Positions 44,304 through 49,109 of a stretch of DNA of 49,109 bases are shown piece after piece (the first letter of the stretch is position 1; every line of letters begins with the position of its first letter). A program made the position numbers and the translations under genes. Under the pieces are notes generated by a model. It did no database searches, had not been told where the DNA came from, and was given only the letters and a program-made list of their open reading frames with translations. Source of the DNA: an uncultured Dokdonia sp. (GTDB taxonomy: Bacteria; Bacteroidota; Bacteroidia; Flavobacteriales; Flavobacteriaceae); NCBI RefSeq assembly GCF_947492535.1, contig NZ_CANLNH010000024.1:1-49109 (forward strand), in the 5' to 3' direction.

Positions 44304-45232
44304 TACTGTTTGATTTTTGAAGCTAATAAATAAAGAACTGCCATACGCACGGCAACTCCGTTTTCTACTTGATTCAAGATAATCGCCTGATCAGAATCGG
44401 CGACATCACTGGTGATTTCCACACCTCGGTTAATCGGACCTGGGTGCATAATCACAATCTCTTTATCTAACGAATTCAATAAGGCCTTATCTACTCCATA
44501 TTGCTGGGTATATTCTCGCGTACTTGGGAAATAACTGATATCCATACGCTCATTCTGTACACGTAGCATATTTGCCACATCACACCATTCAAGGGCTTTG
44601 CGTAAATCTAGTTCTACTTCAACGCCAAGACTTTCGATATACTTTGGCATTAAGGTTTTAGGACCACATACTTTGACATTAGCGCCTTGTAATTTTAGCG
44701 CATAAATATTAGACAATGCTACTCGGCTATGTAGAATATCACCTACAATCACCACATTCTTCCCTCCTACATCGCCTAGACGTTCGCGTATGGAGTAACT
44801 ATCCAATAATGCCTGTGTAGGGTGCTCATGCGCTCCATCACCAGCATTAACGATACTGGCATCGATATGTTTCGATAAAAACACACCCGCTCCTGGATTT
44901 GGATGACGCATCACCACCATATCTACTTTCATAGACAGGATATTATTTACCGTATCAATAAGCGTCTCTCCTTTCTTTACGGATGAAGCTGCTGCCGAAA
45001 AGTTAATCACATCAGCGCTGAGTCTTTTTTCAGCAAGTTCAAACGAGAGTTTGGTACGCGTACTATTTTCAAAAAATAGATTGGCGATGGTAATATCACG
45101 TAGGGAAGGTACTTTTTTGATCGGTCTGTTGATCACCTCCTTAAAGTTATCGGCGGTTTGGAAGATCAGTTCAATATCTTCTTTGGTGATGTATTTTATT
45201 CCTAGTAAATGTTTTACACTTAATTCACTCAT
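44303..45232 (-). CDS. pyrB: Aspartate carbamoyltransferase, catalytic subunit
   Basis: 309 residues, second step of pyrimidine synthesis. The carbamoyl-phosphate motif is FENSTRT (S57, T58, R59, T60). HPTQALLD and MHPGPINRGVEI, the aspartate-side loops, are present. It begins 2 bases after the pyrR stop and its stop overlaps the next start, so the three genes are coupled. No pyrI is nearby. Confidence 0.96.
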   Translation of the reverse strand: MSELSVKHLLGIKYITKEDIELIFQTADNFKEVINRPIKKVPSLRDITIANLFFENSTRTKLSFELAEKRLSADVINFSAAASSVKKGETLIDTVNNILSMKVDMVVMRHPNPGAGVFLSKHIDASIVNAGDGAHEHPTQALLDSYSIRERLGDVGGKNVVIVGDILHSRVALSNIYALKLQGANVKVCGPKTLMPKYIESLGVEVELDLRKALEWCDVANMLRVQNERMDISYFPSTREYTQQYGVDKALLNSLDKEIVIMHPGPINRGVEITSDVADSDQAIILNQVENGVAVRMAVLYLLASKIKQ

Positions 45233-45234
45233 GG

Positions 45235-45774
45235 CTACTTATTAATGACATACACGGTGTCTTCACCTTCATTTTCTACCCAACTCACTTTTACCTTTTC
45301 TTCATTGATGGCATCTACTTGGCGTCCTCGGTAATCAGGTTGTATAGGGAGGTGTCTGCTAAAACGTCTGTCTATCAAACACAATAATTCTACTTCTTTG
45401 GGTCGCCCAAAACTCTGTACGGCAGTTAATGCCGCATTGATACTACGTCCTGTATAGAGTACATCATCTATAAAGACGACTTTTTTATTTTCGACTACAA
45501 AATCGATCTGCGTTTTATTGGCTGCTAATATTTTTTCGCTTCTGCGAAAATCATCACGGAAGAACGTAATATCCAAATACCCTAATTCTACATTTTCAAT
45601 CTTATAAGTATCGGTGAGTAATTTCTTGATACGCTCCGCTAGAAATACCCCACGTGGTTGAATTCCTATAAGTACAGTATCGGTAAAGTCTTCGTGATTT
45701 TCAATGAGTTGACAAGCTAGTCTATTGAGGATAATATGTACCTCGGTCGCATTAAGTAATACTTTTTGACTCAT
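45235..45774 (-). CDS. pyrR: Bifunctional pyr operon regulator / uracil phosphoribosyltransferase PyrR
   Basis: 179 residues from the ATG at 45774; a TTG at 45786 is also open but less likely. The PRPP-binding loop is VVFIDDVLYTGRSINAA; IGIQPRGVFLAERI and the PDYRGRQVDAINEEKVKVS end fit PyrR. In Bacillus it is an RNA-binding attenuator; no PyrR-binding leader is apparent upstream here, so in Flavobacteriia it may act mainly as the enzyme or bind pyr mRNA elsewhere. A TAnnTTTG-type box lies upstream at 45803-45810. Confidence 0.93.
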   Translation of the reverse strand: MSQKVLLNATEVHIILNRLACQLIENHEDFTDTVLIGIQPRGVFLAERIKKLLTDTYKIENVELGYLDITFFRDDFRRSEKILAANKTQIDFVVENKKVVFIDDVLYTGRSINAALTAVQSFGRPKEVELLCLIDRRFSRHLPIQPDYRGRQVDAINEEKVKVSWVENEGEDTVYVINK

Positions 45775-45802
45775 AGATGATTCCAAAACAATGTTCGGAG
45801 AG

Positions 45803-45810
45803 CAAAGATA
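45803..45810 (-). promoter_or_regulatory. Probable -7 box of pyrR-pyrB
   Basis: TATCTTTG on the minus strand matches TAnnTTTG and lies about 29 bases before the pyrR start. No clear -33 TTTG is present; a degenerate palindrome (45828-45840) occupies that place, as at truA. Confidence 0.45.
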
Positions 45811-45910
45811 GGGAGATTTTTTCTATTCGCTTGCGCGAAAATGGAAACAGGACTCAAAAGCCCCCTAACCCCTAAAGGGGGAACAGAAAGTAATCTTCAA
45901 TAATAATTAA

Positions 45911-45973
45911 AGCTCCTTCCCTCAGCGAGGGAAGGTGGCTATATCGAGGCACGAGATATAGACGGAAGGGAGG
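45911..45973 (+). repeat. Repeat family C, copy 2
   Basis: Near-identical reverse complement of 42063-42124. Confidence 0.8.
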
Positions 45974-46019
45974 CATACACAAAACTTGCTCAAATATGAC
46001 TTATAACACAAAAATAAAA

Positions 46020-46080
46020 GCTCCTCACCTCTTTGAGGGGAGGTGGATGAATTGAAGAATGAAATTCAGACGGAGGGGAG
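46020..46080 (+). repeat. Repeat family B, copy 2
   Basis: A near copy of 41774-41834, with GAGGGGAGGTGGATGAA and CAGACGGAGGGGAG at the same places. Confidence 0.75.
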
Positions 46081-46140
46081 TTATGTATGTAGCTAACTTA
46101 AATGTGACTTAGAAAATAAATTCACTCTTATTAGGACTTC

Positions 46141-46206
46141 CATCCTACAATAAAGTCTCTTTTTCACTTCACATACGGGAAACCGTAAAGAAGTGTAGTT
46201 AGGATG
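46141..46206. other. Nested stem-loop with a GAAA tetraloop
   Basis: Three nested stems: CATCCTA/TAGGATG (46141-46147, 46200-46206), CACTTC/GAAGTG (46165-46170, 46190-46195) and ACGG-GAAA-CCGT (46175-46186). The GNRA-type tip suggests folded RNA. It lies upstream of the small membrane protein gene. Confidence 0.5.
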
Positions 46207-46418
46207 TGGTAAGTTTCGTAACAGTTACAAACGTTTACAAATAATTATAGTCGTTTGCACATGATATCATCCATATTACCACAAAACAAAAACGCCTATA
46301 AAACAATTAGTTACAATGCTATTTTTTTTTAAAAATTATGTTACATTTGGGAAGAAACACCTTAGTATAGAATTATTATATGGGTAATGATATACACTAG
46401 TTGTACCTAATATGAAAA

Positions 46419-46892
46419 ATGAAAATATTTCCAACTAAAGAATTAAAGTTTAAATTAATTGATAGCCAATCTGAGACTCTAAATAGACTTAATCGAAGAA
46501 CTGAAAAGTCAGAAAGCTTGACATCGCAACATACAGATAAGTCTTTTCGTGGAGTTATAAGTGAAAACAATTTTAAATTGATTTCATCTGTAATTGGAAA
46601 AGGTGCATTTTGTGTAATGATTGGAGAAATTGGGTCAAATAAAGGAAATGTCCGAGTGGAAATACATAAAGTGTTTCGAATTTTATTGAGCATTATACTT
46701 TGTTTTCCTGCAATAGCAATTTTAGTTGCGATTCTAACTGGAAATGAAGAGCCTAATCCAATCTTTATTTTAGTAGTGATTGGACAAATTTTAATGATAA
46801 GATATGCCTTTATTGGTTTAGCTTTTAGGTTTATATCTAAAAATAGCCTTGACAGGTTAAGAGATGTTCTTGATATTGAGTGGATAAAGTGA
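46419..46892 (+). CDS. Small membrane protein, unknown function
   Basis: 157 residues. A polar N-terminal half (KELKFKLIDSQSETLNRLNR, GVISENNFKLISSVIGKGAF) is followed by two predicted membrane helices (about 84-107 and 112-138) and a short polar tail ending EWIK. The plus-strand reading is favoured over an overlapping minus-strand frame by codon pattern and by the polar-then-membrane layout. I do not recognise the family. It may be transcribed with the broken gene 29 bases downstream. Confidence 0.65.
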   Translation: MKIFPTKELKFKLIDSQSETLNRLNRRTEKSESLTSQHTDKSFRGVISENNFKLISSVIGKGAFCVMIGEIGSNKGNVRVEIHKVFRILLSIILCFPAIAILVAILTGNEEPNPIFILVVIGQILMIRYAFIGLAFRFISKNSLDRLRDVLDIEWIK

Positions 46893-46921
46893 TTATACTC
46901 TAAATAAATATTAAAAAATAA

Positions 46922-47251
46922 ATGGGACATAAAGCAGTTTGCTTAGAATGCTATAGAGTTGAGAACCTAGGAAGTAATTTAACTAATATTAATATTGGAA
47001 AATGTCCTTTATGTACTAATCAAATGATTTTTATAAATCATAAATTTAGACCACCTAAAAAGACTGATACTAAAAAATAGGACCTTGTTAAGTTTCTAGT
47101 TTCAGAAGGTTTTCCATTTCAACATATTTATCAAGAAGGAAAATCGGAATATTATAAAACGAAATCTGAAAATTATGTAGAGTATCCTAAAACTATCGAA
47201 GAAGCAAAAGAATTTGTAATAAAATATAAAGACCAAAAAGTAAAAAACTAG
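46922..47251 (+). pseudogene. Zinc-ribbon protein gene broken by a single TAG
   Basis: An ATG at 46922 opens 52 codons with two CxxC pairs (AVCLECYRV and KCPLCTNQM), HKFRPPKKTDTKK, and then TAG (47078-47080). The same frame stays open for 56 more codons with DLVKFLVSEGFPFQHIYQEG and EYPKTIEEAKEFVIKYKDQK before the next stop. The two halves read as one protein of 108 residues plus the missing one. In flavobacterial relatives I recall, a Trp stands here, so TGG to TAG is the likely change. A read-through or a truncated functional zinc ribbon cannot be excluded. Confidence 0.7.
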
Positions 47252-47442
47252 GCACAACACGGTGTATAAAACATAGCTAAAAAGTGCTTAACCGAAAGGT
47301 TTGTGTATATTTAGAAAGTCCGCCAAAATTTTTAATTTGGCTTTTAAAAAGAGAAAAATTAAAAACAAAATATAAAAATTCGGCTCTGTGTTAATTCGAA
47401 AAACTAGTGTCTTTTTACACGCTACGTTTCATACACAAGTCC

Positions 47443-47456
47443 GTTACCACCAATTA
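47443..47456. repeat. Left arm of an inverted repeat flanking the monooxygenase/DUF3995 pair
   Basis: GTTACCACCAATTA matches the reverse complement of 49025-49038 at 13 of 14 bases. CACAAGTCC lies next to both (47434-47442 and 49053-49061), in the same orientation. Confidence 0.55.
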
Positions 47457-47468
47457 GAAAAAACATTT

Positions 47469-48602
47469 ATGAACATAGATATTATAGGAGCTGGAATAGG
47501 AGGGTTAACTACCGCTATTGCACTTGAACAAAAAGGAATCAAAACAAGAATTTTTGAACAAGCCGAACAAATAAAACCAGTTGGAGCGGGAATTATTTTG
47601 GCTAATAATGCAATGCAAGTTTATGAAAAGTTAGGCTTGCGAAAACTAATTGAGGAAAATGGAAATCCAATTTCTTCAATGAATATTACCAAATCAAGTC
47701 TTAAACCTCTTTCTAAAATCGACTTGTCATATTTTGAACAAAAACATAACACCAAAAACATTGCAATTCATAGAGGAACTTTACAACAGATATTAATTGA
47801 TAAATTAAAATCGACCAAAATTAATCTTGACCATAAACTAACTTCAATAGTTGAAAACACAAATGGATATTCGTTAGAATTTGAAAATGGAGAACGAATA
47901 CAATCCTCAACGGTTTTGGGTGCTGATGGACTAAATTCAGTAGTTAGACAAAATTTATTCCCGAATAATAACATCCGAAATGCTAATCAAATATGTTGGA
48001 GAGGAATTACGGAATACGAATTACCGATAAAATTCAGAAACGAACTAAACGAGGCTTGGGGAAAATCAGAACGTTTTGGATTTGTTCAAATTGCAAAAAA
48101 TAAAGTTTATTGGTATGCTTTAAAATCGTTCAAAAAAAATAAAAAAGAGTTTTCTATCCACTATTTAGAACAGTATTTCAGCGATTACAATTCAGTAATT
48201 AAAGGCATTATAAAATCAACTAAAAAAGAACAAATTAATACTGCCGAAATTTCTGATTTAAAACCAACAAATATTTGGTATAAAGAAAATGTCTGCTTAA
48301 TCGGAGATTCTGCACACGCAACAACCCCAAATATGGGACAAGGTGCTTGTCAAGCCATAGAAGATGCTTATGTTCTTTCAGAATGTTTGAGCAAATATAA
48401 AACTACTAAAGCATTTTCCGAATATCAAAATTTAAGATTGCCTAAAGCACATCAAGTGGTGAAAGCGAGTTGGCTTGTTGGAAAAATGGCACATCTTTCA
48501 AACCCTATATTAATTGGTCTTCGTAATCAAATGTTGAGATTAACACCTTCGTCTGTTAATAGAAAACAGAATGAACAAATTTTTCAATTGGTAAAAATAT
48601 GA
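47469..48602 (+). CDS. FAD-dependent monooxygenase
   Basis: 377 residues of the UbiH/salicylate hydroxylase-like class A group. The dinucleotide motif GAGIGG is at residues 7-12 (IDIIGAGIGGLTTAIALE), DG in LGADGLNSVVRQ is the second motif, and VCLIGDSAHATTPNMGQGAC is the FAD ribityl motif. TetX-type drug enzymes belong to the same family, but nothing here points to a specific substrate. The ATG at 47469 is used; a GTG 27 codons upstream adds unrelated sequence. The stop overlaps the next gene (ATGA). The gene is AT-rich and lacks the palindrome, in line with later acquisition. Confidence 0.85.
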   Translation: MNIDIIGAGIGGLTTAIALEQKGIKTRIFEQAEQIKPVGAGIILANNAMQVYEKLGLRKLIEENGNPISSMNITKSSLKPLSKIDLSYFEQKHNTKNIAIHRGTLQQILIDKLKSTKINLDHKLTSIVENTNGYSLEFENGERIQSSTVLGADGLNSVVRQNLFPNNNIRNANQICWRGITEYELPIKFRNELNEAWGKSERFGFVQIAKNKVYWYALKSFKKNKKEFSIHYLEQYFSDYNSVIKGIIKSTKKEQINTAEISDLKPTNIWYKENVCLIGDSAHATTPNMGQGACQAIEDAYVLSECLSKYKTTKAFSEYQNLRLPKAHQVVKASWLVGKMAHLSNPILIGLRNQMLRLTPSSVNRKQNEQIFQLVKI

Positions 48603-49027
48603 TAACAGTATTATCCATAATTTTATTTGCTGTTTTTTCTTCACTAGGTTTTATCCATTTTTATTGGATTTTGGGCGGAAAATGGGGACTTGAAAAAGCT
48701 CTACCTACAAAAGAAGCTGGACAAAAAGCAATGGAACCACCAAAAATCGCTACTGTAATTGTTGGTATAGGCTTAATTTCATTTGGTTTAATCTATTTGA
48801 TAAAAACAGGCATAATCAATTTTCAAATTCCGAATTGGATAATTACCTATGGAAGTTGGATAATTCCTTCCATTTTTATTTTACGAGCAATTGGTGATTT
48901 TAAGTATATTGGGTTATTTAAAAAAATAAAGAATACTGAATTTGCGAAAGCTGATTCAAAATGGTTTATCCCTTTGTGTTTGACAATCGGAATATTAGGA
49001 ATACTTATACAACTTATGAATAAATAA
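48599..49027 (+). CDS. DUF3995 family membrane protein
   Basis: 142 residues with four predicted membrane helices (about 1-22, 47-69, 78-98 and 119-140) and the LGFIHFYWILGGKWGLEKAL and LRAIGDFKYIGLFKKIKNTE stretches of DUF3995. Function unknown. It is translationally coupled to the monooxygenase by a 4-base ATGA overlap; the stop codon lies inside the right arm of the flanking inverted repeat. Confidence 0.85.
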   Translation: MITVLSIILFAVFSSLGFIHFYWILGGKWGLEKALPTKEAGQKAMEPPKIATVIVGIGLISFGLIYLIKTGIINFQIPNWIITYGSWIIPSIFILRAIGDFKYIGLFKKIKNTEFAKADSKWFIPLCLTIGILGILIQLMNK

Positions 49028-49038
49028 CTGGTGGTAAC
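49025..49038. repeat. Right arm of the inverted repeat flanking the monooxygenase/DUF3995 pair
   Basis: TAACTGGTGGTAAC, reverse complement of 47443-47456 with one mismatch. Its first three bases are the stop codon of the DUF3995 gene. Confidence 0.55.
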
Positions 49039-49109
49039 AATGGTAATCGTTGCACAAGTCCATAATTCTGATAAAAACAACTCATTCTAAGCCTCTTTCC
49101 TGAGGCTTT

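Larger units (their letters stand above)
45860..46080. repeat. Second nest of hairpin-forming repeats, no gene
   Basis: The 632-base gap between pyrR and the next gene starts with repeats shared with 41.5-42.4 kb: the CCCCCTAACCCCTAAAGGGG unit (45860-45882), family C at 45911-45973 and family B at 46020-46080. A separate nested stem-loop follows at 46141-46206. The remaining part is AT-rich and unremarkable. Confidence 0.75.

Noticed and set aside
46397-46930. A 177-residue minus-strand frame opposite the small membrane protein
   Set aside because: The plus-strand frame has a coherent polar-plus-two-helix layout and fits the direction of its neighbours; the minus frame looks like its shadow.
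47469-48602. Tetracycline-inactivating TetX
   Set aside because: It belongs to the same flavin monooxygenase superfamily, but its length and motif wording are those of the general group; nothing supports the specific drug activity.

Overview
The window looks like chromosomal DNA of a marine-type Flavobacteriaceae bacterium (Bacteroidota). Evidence: AT-rich sequence, almost no Shine-Dalgarno sites except a very strong one before rpsU, TAnnTTTG-type promoter boxes, Bacteroidota-only families (DUF3467 after rpoC, DUF3667, Lacal_2735, a KKKNLKSLSLNK-type lanthipeptide leader) and a DnaX without the usual zinc-binding cysteines. The genus cannot be fixed from the sequence alone.

Layout. 1-3316: a YfcE-like phosphoesterase, diverging from truA and an MsbA-like ABC exporter. 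3323-7246 (minus): a probable operon of the diadenylate cyclase cdaA, two tandem DUF3667 membrane proteins and a membrane-anchored class III nucleotidyl cyclase. 7392-10479 (minus): an orphan lanthipeptide-like precursor, a thioredoxin-family protein and htpG. 10653-24741 (minus): the transcription/translation block, read from tRNA-Thr(TGT), tRNA-Tyr, tRNA-Gly and tRNA-Thr(GGT) through tuf, tRNA-Trp, secE, nusG, rplK, rplA, rplJ, rplL, rpoB and rpoC to a DUF3467 gene. 24852-26509 (minus): raiA/hpf, a XerC-like recombinase and rpsU. 26601-31684 (minus): acyl-CoA dehydrogenase, a ComEA-like helix-hairpin-helix protein, an alanine:cation symporter, a K+ channel with RCK domain and a PspC-like protein. 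31782-34419 (plus): a Lacal_2735-type small protein, dnaX and miaE. 34498-39435 (minus): an outer-membrane beta-barrel protein, then a tight pdxH-sixA-ppk1-ppx operon. 39589-41549 (plus): a lipoprotein and an ALO/GULO-like FAD oxidase. 42437-45774 (minus): pyrR-pyrB, a STAS-like small protein, rnz and a small conserved protein. 46419-49027 (plus): an accessory stretch with a small membrane protein, a zinc-ribbon gene broken by one stop codon, and an FAD monooxygenase/DUF3995 pair flanked by a short inverted repeat.

Most of the window is core housekeeping DNA. The unusual part is a layer of repeats over it. A highly iterated palindrome (CGCTTTCGCGAAAGCG and variants) occurs about once per 4-5 kb, both between genes and inside conserved genes, where it is read in all three frames as AFAKA, RFRES or LSRKA. 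A second layer of hairpin-forming repeats of at least five families is packed into 41.55-42.38 kb and 45.84-46.08 kb, with REP-like pairs at 8.5 kb and 43.9 kb. No rRNA, CRISPR array, insertion sequence or prophage gene was seen.

The best leads are the palindrome family, the CdaA/DUF3667/class III cyclase second-messenger operon, the orphan RiPP precursor, the rpsU leader with 11 nt of complementarity to the 16S rRNA 3' end, and a perfect 17-bp terminator-like hairpin inside the start of the ComEA-like gene.
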